Source: Mugil cephalus (lineage: Eukaryota > Chordata > Actinopteri > Mugiliformes > Mugilidae). From it: DNA of 64,000 bases. Shown here in pieces: positions 31,301 through 41,311 of the stretch (positions are counted from its first letter, which is position 1; the number at the start of each line of letters is the position of its first letter). The translations under genes and the position numbers were made by a program. The stretch is from contig NC_061789.1 in assembly GCF_022458985.1 (NCBI RefSeq), positions 12,554,175 to 12,618,174 on the forward strand. The letters run 5' to 3'. The notes under the pieces were generated by a model. That model did no database searches. It was not told the DNA's origin and saw only the letters and a program-made list of their open reading frames with translations.

Positions 31301-34300
31301 TTTACAGTCCCTTCCACTCTGCGCCGCACACCTGTAGTTTTCTATTTTTTTTTCCGTGTTCGCGCATATTAATTGCCCACTGTTTGCGGAGTGAAGCGAG
31401 GCGCTCCCTCCGCTAAACATTAGCCATACGGTCTGTATTCGGGGCCCTTGTCTGATTGGTTGATGAGGTGGAGTGAGGCCGTGTGTCTCGAGTGCAGCTG
31501 GTGAAGGGGCTCGGGCTATTTCGGGCTCATTAGAACCTTAGGGAGCGTTCACAGAAACACAAGGGTGGAGGAGTCCCCGCGAGGTGCATACGAAATGTGT
31601 TTTGAAGGGGAGTAACGTTAAAATTGGAAAAAATAATATTCTTTCACGTGTACGCCGCGTCGGTTTGATATAAGTGAGGAGAGAGAAAATTTGGCTGTGT
31701 GCAGAAGTTAACAGTTGCAGCTGGTACATGTCGTCATGTCCAACACATTTACAGTTTTTATGAGAGCAACAGCTTAGTGACAACACCCCAACTAATTATC
31801 ATGGGATGGATGTTTCTGTATGTGTGTGTGCTTTGTTTTTATCACAGCAAAACCACACAAAGGAACAAACAGATTGCCATGGGGAGGAAGAAGTTCAACA
31901 TGGACCCACAAAAGGTCAGATGATCAAATGATCCATCAGGGCTTTGAAAATAGTTAAAAATAGACAAATAAAGTTTATGTGTTTAGTCATGTTTTTTTTT
32001 TTTTTTTTTTATTACAGGGAATCCAGTTTCTTTTGGAGAATGATCTTCTCCAGAACACCCCAGAGGACATTGCACAGTTCCTGTATAAAGGCGAGGGGCT
32101 CAACAAAACAGTCATCGGGGACTACTTAGGGGAGCGGTGAGTTTTCCCTCTGTTTTCCTTCCACCTTTCTTCACCCCTAGTCTGATCAGAGCTGTGCTGT
32201 GTTCGCGCAGATGTAGGCATAAAACCCCAGGAAATTGGCCGTCTGGATTTACGGAGCAGACAAGCGACATGCCACAAAAATTACAAAGGGGACGTGTGGG
32301 GCAGTCAATGGAGATTATACAGGAATGTCATGCTGTCTGGGCCCTGCTAATGCATCTTTCTATCTGAAAACATGTGATTCCGCTGCAGAAGTGTGCAAAG
32401 GTTTTCTTTTTCTCTGCGGTGCGTTTGAATCATAGACACTGAATTTGTTAACACTTGCCTATCTCCTTTCCTGCAGGCACGATTTTAACATCAAGGTCCT
32501 ACAAGCATTTGTGGAGCTTCATGAGTTTGCAGACCTCAACCTTGTTCAAGCCTTAAGGTGAGTAAATGACTAAAACAAAGGTCCTCAAAGAGCGGCATTA
32601 AGCTCTGCCAAAAATATATCCACATTTCTCAACTCATACCGTTTTTACTGTTCTGCCTTAACAATGGCGAAATTCAACAACCGGATCAGGGAATATGTTT
32701 GGTATTTCCATTGTGAATTGGCCAGTGCGATTGTATTATGAGGCAGCAAAAATGTTTAAAGGTCCCTCATGCAAAAAAAAAATCCAACAGTAATATGTGT
32801 GCCCATAGCCTGGGTATGAGGCCCCAGAAGTGAAAAAAAATCTGTTACTTCCCTCACCTGCTTACACCACTTTTTAGCGCGATTTTTCCCTTCTTGACAC
32901 CATGCGGGGAAATAACCACTCCCTCCTATAGTGGATGTTGCCTTAGATGATCCCGCCTTCTAAAATTACAGAGCAGGCCCCATTTTTTTCTCCTCGAAAA
33001 ACACACATGGCAAAGGTACGAGCAAAGCATCAATGAACCGTAACAATGGTTAGCGGAAGCTAGCATTAGCTACATGGTAGTAAGTGTAACAACACCACAG
33101 TCCATTGTTCATAAACTTTAGCGCATGGCAACGCGAGCAAAGCCTCAACCTCTCTCCCGAGAGGGGTGTGGAGTAGGCGTGGCCAGACACAGCTCATTAG
33201 CATTTAAAGGTACAGACATAGAAGCAGCCTGTTCTCAGTGGACGTCACTAGAACGACTTTTTGAGTGGCTGAAATTTAGGACCAAGGCTGAATTCTGGGG
33301 TAATACACTTTGAAAACAATGATGTTTGAGCTCCGTTGCCCATATGAAATCACTGAAAAATGTATAGTATGGGACCTTTAAACTGTTTTCCTAGAGACCC
33401 AGCCAGCCTCATTCCTATTCCTTAGATGGGGATCTACTCCTTTAATGTAAAGAAGTATCTGGGGCATACCTTTCGGTTTGTAATTTACAGTGAACATCCG
33501 CATGCTGTACCAGACACTGGCATCAATATTTCATGAGGCGGCGTGGTGGTATTATATTTTCTTGCTCTCTCTCTCGACGGTGGCAGGCAGTTTCTGTGGA
33601 GCTTCAGACTTCCTGGCGAGGCCCAGAAGATTGATCGTATGATGGAGGCGTTTGCCTCCAGGTACTGTCAGTGCAATCCCGGCGTCTTCCAGTCCACAGG
33701 TAACACACACACGCACACATGCACGCAAACACACAGCAGTAAATGTATGACTCAGTTAGGCCATCCAGGGCAAGTGACAACTGCAGATTTGAGTGTAATG
33801 CTTTCTGACTTAGTAGACAGACACCTTCAGAAAGACTGTATTATGTGCCATTAGTGTCTACAGAAGACTATAATTATTATTTTGGAACGGCCAAGTCCAA
33901 GTCCTGGACTTAATTCAATAGAAATGTTGTGAAAGGACCCGACAGTTCATGCGAGGAGAGCACCAACGAGGGATCACAGACATGTACAATACAATACAAT
34001 GTTCCATTTGTTTGTTTGGGTACTCTTCTAAAATAGATCCCCGGTCAATGGTGGCCATTAGTGCAGCCTTGCCTCCTTGCTCATAGTTTGCTGCCCCCGT
34101 TGTTGTGCGTCTATAGGAGGACACAGGTGACAGCTCAGGTCATTGGTACTGATGCGGTGCAGATCATTTAGTTGTTGGTCATCACTCATGACGGGTTCGC
34201 ACAAGGGTACAATTTACATTGCCACGGATGTTGACTGGGGAGTGTGGATGGATGAGGTGGCACTTGGATCATTTTGTGTGTGTTGGAAAATGTTACTTTT

Positions 34301-37300
34301 TATCGATTGAATTCTCTTTTTTTATTAAATAGAGTGCTAAGTCTGATGGTTGCAAATCACTGGTGCCGTCACGTGAGGGGCATTATAATAAATAAGCCAC
34401 TGTTGAGCCATACGTTCTGCTTGTGGTTATAATATTAAGGCTTTAAACTATGCAAAGTAGAATGAGAACAGTATTGAAACTCAAAGTGCTTTTACATTGA
34501 GACATCAAAACAAAACAACTGTTTTAATTGTTTTGACACTGATTCATAGATTTCCAGGAAGGAGACATAATGTCATGTGGTCACACATATACAATTGTAA
34601 GGCCTGTGCTGTACTTTATGTTACCCACTTACACTGTATGTAAATTCCTCCACAGACACCTGCTATGTCTTGTCATTTGCCATTATTATGCTGAACACCA
34701 GCCTGCACAATCCCAACGTCAGAGACAAGCCTCCAGTGGAGCGTTTTATCTCCATGAACCGAGGGATCAATGAAGGGGGAGACCTCCCAGAGGAGCTACT
34801 CAGGGTGAGAGCTTTGACTTTATTAGTTTGTCGGGGTTAACAAATGTATCATGTTAAATGCTAATGCACTGTTAAATATGATTATAAATAGATATAAGAT
34901 ACTGTAGGCTTTGTTTGAGGTGATTAGGCGGCTTTTTTTTCAGACACGGCTCAATTTTTGCCATGGAATTAGAAATGTGTGCACTTATGTGGAAATTTTA
35001 ATGTGGACTAAAGCTTTTCTTCTCCATGATCTCTTTGTAGAATCTATACGATAGCATCAAGAGCGAACCCTTTAAAATCCCAGAGGACGATGGGAATGAC
35101 CTGACGCACACATTTTTCAATCCGGACAGAGAAGGCTGGCTGCTCAAATTAGGTTAGTGTGACCCTCTGCACATTCAGCTTCTGTCAGGACGACTTTACT
35201 TGGCCACTCCTAAGAGTTTCACGATACAATTTTGGCTTTATTCTCAAGAACTGAATCAGAAGGAAAGAGGAAGTGTCTTTTAAAAGAAACTTTCTTCATA
35301 GTATTTATGGCACATGTGGTCTTGTCATCTTGGGCGACAGTGCTCCGATTGCATGGGGACTATGCATGAACAGCACTTCACTGTTGGGTAAAGGGTTAGA
35401 ACAGCCTGATTCCGAGAAGCATGATGCTGCCACCACCATGCTGGTGTGTTTTTGGTGTCTAGTCTGACCAAAATAAGCTTAGTTTTCTTTCTCATCAGAC
35501 CCAAGAACATTCTCCAGTTGACCTGGAAGTCTCCCACATATCTTTGGGCTTCAGATTTAATTCTTGGTGGCCTCCTTTGCTGGTTTCCTTCTTGGAAAGT
35601 CACTGTTTATGTGGGTGGCATGCTGTGGGCAGATTTACACGTGGGCTGTGCTGTTTCTATTTCTTGATGACTGAACACCAGCTTGTGCTCACCATCCCCT
35701 AACTTACAGTATCCATTTTTAATAAACTTTTCTTTGCGTTTCATGGCGTGTTCTTTTGGTCTAACTGTAACCAGGACTTTCACTTGACTTACTTATTACG
35801 AAGGCACTAGCACCAGTTGGATGAACCTCCAATGGATTTTAAAGGAAATCTGTTTCACTGACAGTACCAAAATAACAACCAAAATAAATATTGACCGTGA
35901 TTCCATTTTTCAAAGCAATGAAATGGGAAAATGCTTTTTACAGGGCCTGTACATCAATGAGTTTGCCCATTCTTAGAACTCTAAAAAATGTTTCTGTAGC
36001 CTTATCAAGCAACTGGGTACGAATGCAAATAACCCCACAGTCCCACATGATTACATTCTAGTGCAGTTCCTCCCTGGAGCCATTTCCCACACCAGTTCTC
36101 ATTTCCAGTTTAACTCCCTAAAAATAAACCTTGAGGGACGTGGATGAATAAATGCCTTCTTAGCGAATCTTGTTATACGTAGACCGGAAATTTGGCCGCG
36201 CTAATTCAATAGCCAGAGTCTGTTGAAATGTAAGGGAGGCCTGGATATTTTGTAATTATGCGTGGCTTACATAAGCTTCTCTGAGGATTATGAAAATAGG
36301 AATTAAATAAATTAAAAAAGAAAGTGCTGTGAATATAAGGGTTGGAACAAACCAGATATGTTCGGTCAATGAACAGAAAACGCCTTGATCCATATTTTGT
36401 GCAGCTGGGTGGAAGTACCTGTACACCAGACGCAATTCTCCCACCAGCAGAGTTTCCTCAGGGTCCTGGCTTTACATGTCTGGTATCTGTAAGTCACTGC
36501 CAGAGGCCAAAAAGTCTCCTTCAGAACAACATATTGGACATTTACCCTTGCTGCTCTCCCTTTTTTTGGACACAGTTTGAATAAGTTGAATAATGTGTGG
36601 TGGTAATGAACTAGCTGTGGGGTTACTGGGGTTGAGGATCTATTATGCAATTTTAATAAGAAGTGATTTTGTTAATGCAAATCTTTCTTTTTCTTTCTGG
36701 ACCACAAACGTCATGAGGAATATTGCATGTGTTTAATCGTCACATGACATCTTGATGCGGTCGGCAGCCGGAGGAAATTGAATTACAGCAGCAATCTGAG
36801 CAAACATGTAGAATCAATAAAATGCATTGTTTTCTGTTTTCGTTCACGAGATTAATGTCTCCTGGTCTCGGTCTTGGAGCACATATTCCTAGGATGATTT
36901 ATAATAATGTTATTTCAATGCACGGGAGTACACGAGAATAAGAGTGGACGTGTCTTCATTACTAGGCGGCGCATTCCTCCTCGTCTTCCTGAGGGGAGAC
37001 AGCCAGTCTGTCACTGCAGCCGCCACGTCACACCCTGTCTGCCTTTTTGTCTTCCTGTCAGGTGGTCGGGTGAAAACCTGGAAGAGAAGGTGGTTCATCC
37101 TCACGGACAACTGCCTCTACTACTTCGAATACACAACTGTGAGTCTCGTGCCAATATGATGTATTTGATTAATGGAAGGCGTCTTTGCTGGTACATGTGT
37201 GACCGTAAGGCTGACCCGAAGGGCTCCTGACCTGAAATCTGGCAAAAGGCTCCAGTGTTAAAGTAGTCTTCTTGAGTTATTGTTAAAAATAAATTGGGAC

Positions 37301-40300
37301 CGAGGCAAAAACAAAACCATTTCCATTGTTATTTGATACAGGATTTCAGCTGCTCCACAGCTCATGGCTTCTTTTGTTCCATTCAACACAATGGAGCCAT
37401 TCCCTGGTAATTTGTGCAGAATGTGCTTTTGCATTTTCTTGCTGAAATAATCTAAGAACCTACCAGGTAATTCCCCAACATTTTTGATTCCTACTGGTTA
37501 GTTGTTCACTTCGCCTCAGTCCATCTTAAAGGCAGAACTCCTGGATCAGAGTGGATTTATTCTAGTCCGGTGTAGCCAGACTCAATTCAACACGCCATTT
37601 GGATTTCATTACGGGCTGTGGTTCAACCCATACAGAGGAAAAATACCCCTGCACGCAATTGGGTCATCCTACAACCAGTCAGAGCAACAAACTATATGAC
37701 GTACTGTAGGCTTCTTGACAAATGTTCTAACCGACCTTTAGAGCTATTTCTCTGGGAATATCGTTTACACCAGACACAATAGCAGAAACTGAACATCTCA
37801 ACTCCTCGACGTCAACATAATCACCACATGAAGCAGACTCAAGATATCTGATTGACAAACAATTTTCCGTATTTCTCCTTTTTCTTGCTGTTTGTGACTT
37901 TTTTCTTCTTAATTTCATCTTATATTTTTAGGCACTGCTACTCCTCAAAAGTCTTTCTTTGCTCTCTCCGTTGCCTGCTCGCTCTTCACATCGCCATCAG
38001 TTTTGCCTTATGCTCATTTACTTGTTTTGGTCCCTCGTCTCAAGTTTCTGCCTCTGATCCATCTCTCCTATAGGACAAGGAGCCTCGTGGGATAATCCCG
38101 TTGGAGAATCTGAGTATCAGGGAGGTGGAGGAGCCCAGGAAACCGGTGAGTGTTGCCTTGTTATAGACCTTAGATCAGCTTTAGATCAAGTGTCTGTTTC
38201 CTCTAGTTTCCGGCGTTTGGTAAATGTTCCCTTTGAAAATGATTTTTTTGGTCTGACAGCTGGAAATGTCTGATGCCGTGCTTGTTGTCGCTCCTGCAGA
38301 ACTGCTTTGAGCTCTACAACCCCGGTCACAAGGGCCAGGTGATCAAAGCCTGCAAGACGGAGGCAGATGGGCGCGTCGTCGAGGGGAACCACGTGGTGTA
38401 CAGGATTTCAGCTCCAACGCCGGAGGAGAAGGAGGAGTGGATTAAATCCATCAAGTAAGATTCCTCATAATATCCACCACCCATTCACAGGTGCTGTAAG
38501 CAGGTTTTGTTAGCACCACTAGGTGGCTCAGGAGGGTCAAGACATTGAATCACCAGTTGCTCCCGGTGTTTGGCAAGAGCTTTTGAGTAGAAATAGGTAG
38601 AAAAGTGCTATTTAAATACAAGACAATTTACTAGGCCTCTTTTGTCTTTGTGCTAAACTAAGCTAACCAGCAGCTGCCTATAGAGGGTTTTCATGGCCCG
38701 TCATAAATCCAGAAGTCGCCATGTTGGAGGCACTCGCCAAGGTAAACAAAGCGCACGGAGTGGATAGATCGTGGAAAATGGTGAATTATTGCTATTGTTT
38801 TTGGCTGTACCAATCAGGCAGACCGTGAAAAATACTTGGAATTTCATAGACTGCCAAAAGTTATTATAAATCAAGGAGAATAATGACAAAAGTTATCAAT
38901 GGAAAGGAGGTGCTTGTGGTTAGCAAAGCTAAACCAGGATCTGCTAATCTACGAATCTCCAAAAGCCTGGACAACGTCCAGATTTGTTCGGCCGATTTCT
39001 TGTCAGGTAAATGGAGTGTTGATGGCAGCAGCTCTTATCTAATCTTCTGATGTAATCATAATAATGTAATTCATATCAAGCTCAGACGGCCTCTATGCTG
39101 GCCTGTCTGGGTCATCCTTTTGATAAAGGTCAGCGTTTTTACCCGGATTGCAGTAAGAAATACAGCAAACTTTAACTCTGCATTTTAACAACAGTGTTGC
39201 TACTGTAGCAGGCTATTTAATGTGATCAGAATCAGCTATAAGTCAATAATGCCACATGTGGAAGCTTGATATGGCATTGTTGTCTCTGATTTGTAATAAC
39301 TTTTGGGAGTCTATACGGTCTGCCCGATTGGTACAGCCAAAAACACGGTAATAATTCACCACTTTCCACAATTTACTTCAGTCCTTGTGCTTTGTTTGCC
39401 TTGCCGACTGTGTCCAACATGGCGACTTCTGGATTCCCCCTCTAGCTTTAGATTTGAGACAGCACGGTATCACTCTTTTAATCTACGTACATAAGTAAGC
39501 AAGTCTAAGTAGTAAGCATATTTCCAATACATTGCCACAAAACCTAAAACCAAAATGAAGACAAAACACATGAGAGCAAACAGACAACCTGACCAAGGAC
39601 AACTATATATAAATTCACAGACGAGGCACAGATGGGACTACTGAGGGAGAAGCAGACAAGGAGAAAACAGATGAGTGGAGGGAAAACACAGACAGGATGT
39701 AAGACACAAATCGTTCACACAAAAAGAAACAGGAAAATGAGAGGAAACCCAAACAGGATTACGGAAATCATTCTGCGCTAAATCTTAGCTTTGTGAAGTT
39801 TATGAAGTTCAGTGTTTGTTTAAAATAACAGAGAGAGCTGCTGATTAATTCAATCCAGTGTAAAAGAACTACAATCTACATCCTCCAAAAAGGTCCTACG
39901 GTTCAATCATCCAATTTCTGACAGCCTTTCACCACAAATTGAACATTATAACAATGATGAAAAGGGATTTAGTGCAATGAAGTGCGTTCGTTTTCACTAG
40001 TAACCAGTCATCCAAACAAGCACATTTCACTATGATAGTAATTCAAACAGCACAACAGGTTCCCGTTGGCTGCGCTGTTTGCTGTTAGCTACACATTGTA
40101 GGTCACTGATAGCAGTTCATAAATGCTGGATGTTGTAATCACCTGCATAAATTGTTGGCACAGTGTCAAAGACTAGATGAAGGACAGTAAGAAAGAGTAT
40201 TGACAAGAGAAATGATGGGGGGAACCAGTTGCTGCCGATAACACGCAAGGGATGAGCCACCAGACCCATCCAGGAAAAGCGGCTCCAAACAACGGCTAAC

Positions 40301-41027
40301 AAGCCACAGCTTGCACCTCACCAGCACCAGAGGGGTCCAAGAAGACTTGGAGTCCGGGGAGATAAAAGGCTTTTTATGGAAATGTTTTTTCCCCCCCTCT
40401 TCCAAAGATGAGACGATCGCTGAGGCAACACACTGTCTGCTTATCTGGAGTCACAAACGTGGACCCGGATGATGCTGGACCAACTAGGTCACTGGGGGAA
40501 GTGGGTTGTCATTTCTCACGAATGGATGCGATGCTTCTGAAACAGTGAAGCATACGGCGTGTATTTTTAGGAGCAGGGTTTCATATGTTTTAGGGTCAGA
40601 AAATGGGAGAAAAGTGTTGTTAGTCACGGCAGGTTTGCTTGGATTTGATTGTTTCACGGAATTTAGCGCGTGCCGTTATAAAGGGAATATCCGCAGTGGT
40701 GCGAATGGGGGGGTGCATTGGGGGGGTTAAGCCTCTTCTCGCTTTGTGCCGGCGCTAACAGGATTTAGCAGCCGTGAAACTGGGCTTCTCTGAAGAGCCC
40801 AAATGGCTTCTTGACTCACTCGCTCCCATTGTGCGCTGCCGTTCCATTGCTGTGAGAAAAAGGAATCGTTTTGAAAGCCATTGTTTTCCGTCCTTCAGAC
40901 CTATAGGCACGCAGAGCATCGGGGAACAGCGCGCAAATGTACGTTTCATTACATTCTTGGTTCTTGGAGTCCTGGAGGAGGGAAGCTGAGAGAGGCAAAT
41001 CAGAGTACCAAGAAAAAAAAAACGTTT

Positions 41028-41085
<58 letters not shown>

Positions 41086-41311
41086 TCTCCAGAAACCATG
41101 GAAACCAAACTAGGTCACTGCACAAACTTTATTCTTTTTGATCTAGTTAAAGCAGGGGTTTGTATGGATGTGCCCGTATTTCCATATTAAACATGTTCTC
41201 ATTAGTGTTTTTCCCTGCCCTTTGATTGACTTCTCCAGGGCCAGCATTAGCAGAGACCCCTTCTACGACATGTTGGCCACCAGGAAGAGACGCGTCGCCA
41301 ACAAGAAGTGA
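15424..41311 (+). CDS. cyth3: Cytohesin-3 (GRP1-type ARF guanine-nucleotide exchange factor), 13 exons, 394 aa
   Basis: Thirteen phase-consistent exons join into one 394-residue cytohesin. Order: acidic start MNEDDQVPDDL; coiled coil (about 10-60); Sec7 domain (about 60-245) with [12 protein letters not shown], whose Glu156 is the catalytic 'glutamic finger'; linker; PH domain (about 262-377); basic tail ending RKRRVANKK. The Sec7 domain exchanges GDP for GTP on ARF1/ARF6. The PH domain recruits the protein to PI(3,4,5)P3, and Lys268, Lys277 and Arg279 fit the phosphate-binding positions of GRP1. The junction of exons 9 and 10 encodes a di-glycine (KLGGRVK), the high-PIP3-affinity form. [27 protein letters not shown] and the RKRR-ANKK end match CYTH3 better than CYTH1 (…STKRH end) or CYTH2. 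Human CYTH3 is about 399 residues. Fish duplicates (a/b) cannot be told apart here. Confidence 0.93.
16882..16925. repeat. (GT)n microsatellite
   Basis: About 21 uninterrupted GT units in cyth3 intron 1. Confidence 0.95.
17930..18330 (+). mobile_element. Tc1-like transposase relic (internally deleted)
   Basis: The remnant atttatcggactttaaatgtggcatggttgttggtgcc is joined by a large deletion to cagatctcaatccaacagag, ttaggatgtggtgg and atctgcagcaactgcatg. These correspond to the start and the D-L-N-P-x-E end of a Tc1 transposase. No open frame survives. Confidence 0.65.
20165..20240 (+). CDS. Candidate alternative first exon of cyth3 (25 codons)
   Basis: Within a CpG-rich stretch with a GC box (gcggggcggg), an ATG in good context (GAGATGG) opens [16 protein letters not shown] and on to ILEV. 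It ends with one leftover base before GTTAGT, the phase needed to join cyth3 exon 2 (ending E-V then V-PDDL). Position, strand, phase and CpG content support it. No conservation evidence is available, and a phase match occurs by chance one time in three. Confidence 0.3.
21215..21425 (+). mobile_element. Tc1/mariner-like relic C
   Basis: Sense-oriented transposase remnants (acgttctgctggtggaacg, ttcaggaacaactcaaaaaa, gttgacctggcc) without terminal repeats. Confidence 0.55.
22451..22876. mobile_element. Non-autonomous DNA transposon with CAGGGGCGTC end
   Basis: The left end is CAGGGGCGTCACTAG. The right end, inverted, reads GGTGTCATTAGGCCTATTTT then AGGGGGGCT. A CAGGGGCGTC opening is typical of fish hAT MITEs. 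The target duplication could not be resolved. Confidence 0.45.
24459..24930 (-). mobile_element. Tc1/mariner-like relic G
   Basis: It begins with the related terminal motif aatcagccacaacattaaaa followed by ccaccaactggtgaagtgaa. The interior (agctcatctgttggatgg, gtgcatcaatgagccctttg, ggtactgaccactgtagac) is a known vertebrate Tc1-type remnant in antisense. The right boundary is unclear. Confidence 0.6.
27105..27385. mobile_element. hAT-like MITE, copy 2 (left end missing)
   Basis: It shares attaagtagggacccccaga, ctactatatgtgttctata and aatcaaccaaagattttcc with copies 1, 3 and 4. The left terminus is lost. Confidence 0.6.
28279..28318. repeat. (TG)n microsatellite
   Basis: About 16 TG units, then one CG interruption and more TG. 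Confidence 0.9.
29295..29650 (+). mobile_element. Tc1-like relic H (transposase N-terminal region)
   Basis: Remnants such as ggcacattgatgctcatgag, aggtgtcacaacacacagtg and tttggggctgcgta fit the DNA-binding part of a Tc1-like transposase, with frame breaks. The stretch from 29510 on is more doubtful. Confidence 0.5.
30014..30096 (+). CDS. cyth3: cyth3 exon 2 (coiled coil, first half)
   Basis: Acceptor tgttttccag. Encodes [20 protein letters not shown] and on to DDIE, the start of the coiled coil that binds GRASP/CASP-type partners in the family. Donor GTGAGC. Confidence 0.92.
30562..30626 (+). CDS. cyth3: cyth3 exon 3 (coiled coil, second half)
   Basis: Encodes [21 protein letters not shown] plus AG, after acceptor tcttgcag. 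Donor GTGAGT. Confidence 0.92.
30768..31005. mobile_element. hAT-like MITE, copy 3 (right end missing)
   Basis: It begins CAGGTGTCTTCAATGCC and runs through the family interior, then breaks off after caaccaaagattttggttgg. It sits in cyth3 intron 3. Confidence 0.65.
31848..31914 (+). CDS. cyth3: cyth3 exon 4
   Basis: Completes the Ser codon and encodes [22 protein letters not shown], the junction from the coiled coil into Sec7. Donor GTCAGA. Confidence 0.93.
32018..32136 (+). CDS. cyth3: cyth3 exon 5 (Sec7, N-terminal helices)
   Basis: Preceded by an 18-T tract and attacag. Encodes [20 protein letters not shown] through [12 protein letters not shown]. Confidence 0.95.
32477..32557 (+). CDS. 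cyth3: cyth3 exon 6 (Sec7)
   Basis: Encodes [20 protein letters not shown] and NLVQAL. Phase 1 in, phase 2 out (an Arg codon is split at each end). Confidence 0.95.
32760..33377. mobile_element. piggyBac-like MITE flanked by TTAA
   Basis: The left side reads TTAA|AGGTCCC and the right side GGGACCT|TTAA, giving inverted AGGTCCC ends and a TTAA target site on both sides, the hallmark of piggyBac-type insertion. The 618-bp interior has no transposase frame. It lies in cyth3 intron 6. Confidence 0.65.
33587..33699 (+). CDS. cyth3: cyth3 exon 7 (Sec7 catalytic motif)
   Basis: Encodes [20 protein letters not shown] through CNPGVFQST, including the catalytic Glu156 in FRLPGE. Confidence 0.95.
33870..34130 (+). 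mobile_element. Tc1-like transposase C-terminal relic
   Basis: The sequence aacggccaagtccaagtcct ggacttaattcaatagaaat is the decayed W-P-S-x-S-P-D-L-N-P-I-E region of a Tc1 element. It sits in cyth3 intron 7. Confidence 0.6.
34656..34804 (+). CDS. cyth3: cyth3 exon 8 (Sec7, ARF-binding groove)
   Basis: Encodes [20 protein letters not shown] through [10 protein letters not shown]. The motif [12 protein letters not shown] is Sec7 motif 2, lining the hydrophobic groove that accepts ARF switch 1. Confidence 0.95.
35041..35152 (+). CDS. cyth3: cyth3 exon 9 (Sec7-PH linker and PH beta-1)
   Basis: Encodes [20 protein letters not shown], then [17 protein letters not shown] plus G. It holds the autoinhibitory linker and the first PH strand. 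Confidence 0.95.
35250..35740. repeat. Probable transposon-derived repeat in cyth3 intron 9
   Basis: The text aagcatgatgctgccaccac catgctggtgtgtttttggt and ttctcatcagacccaagaac resembles a fish interspersed repeat I have seen in many loci. No ends were defined. Confidence 0.4.
37062..37138 (+). CDS. cyth3: cyth3 exon 10 (PH, phosphoinositide pocket)
   Basis: Encodes [20 protein letters not shown] and FEYTT. It follows exon 9 so that two glycines, not three, sit in the beta1-beta2 loop. Confidence 0.95.
38074..38145 (+). CDS. cyth3: cyth3 exon 11 (PH)
   Basis: Twenty-four codons, [20 protein letters not shown] then PRKP. Phase 0 at both ends. Confidence 0.94.
38300..38454 (+). CDS. cyth3: cyth3 exon 12 (PH, C-terminal part)
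   Basis: Encodes [20 protein letters not shown] through [14 protein letters not shown], including the PH C-terminal helix. Confidence 0.95.
38680..39446. mobile_element. THAP-domain transposon relic with about 125-bp inverted repeats
   Basis: Arms 38705-38828 and 39311-39437 are inverted copies (catgttgga, ggtgaattattgctat, ttggctgtaccaatc). Between them the plus strand encodes a broken THAP zinc-finger domain: the start MVNYC, residues like [15 protein letters not shown], and [13 protein letters not shown] sequence, with frameshifts and stops. THAP N-termini occur in P-element/THAP9-type transposases, so this looks like a deletion derivative of such an element in cyth3 intron 12. Confidence 0.6.
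41029..41081. repeat. cyth3: (GT)n microsatellite near cyth3 exon 13
   Basis: About 26 uninterrupted GT units, 158 bp before the exon 13 acceptor. Long GU tracts near exons can bind splicing proteins. Confidence 0.95.
41239..41311 (+). CDS. cyth3: cyth3 exon 13 (C-terminal polybasic tail and stop)
   Basis: Encodes [20 protein letters not shown] then NKK and TGA. The basic tail supports autoinhibition and membrane binding in the family and is the strongest marker for cytohesin-3. Confidence 0.95.

Noticed and set aside
31340..31520. GC-rich stretch in cyth3 intron 3 as a possible promoter
   Set aside because: CpG content is only moderate, there is no ATG with a compatible phase, and a hAT MITE lies close by.
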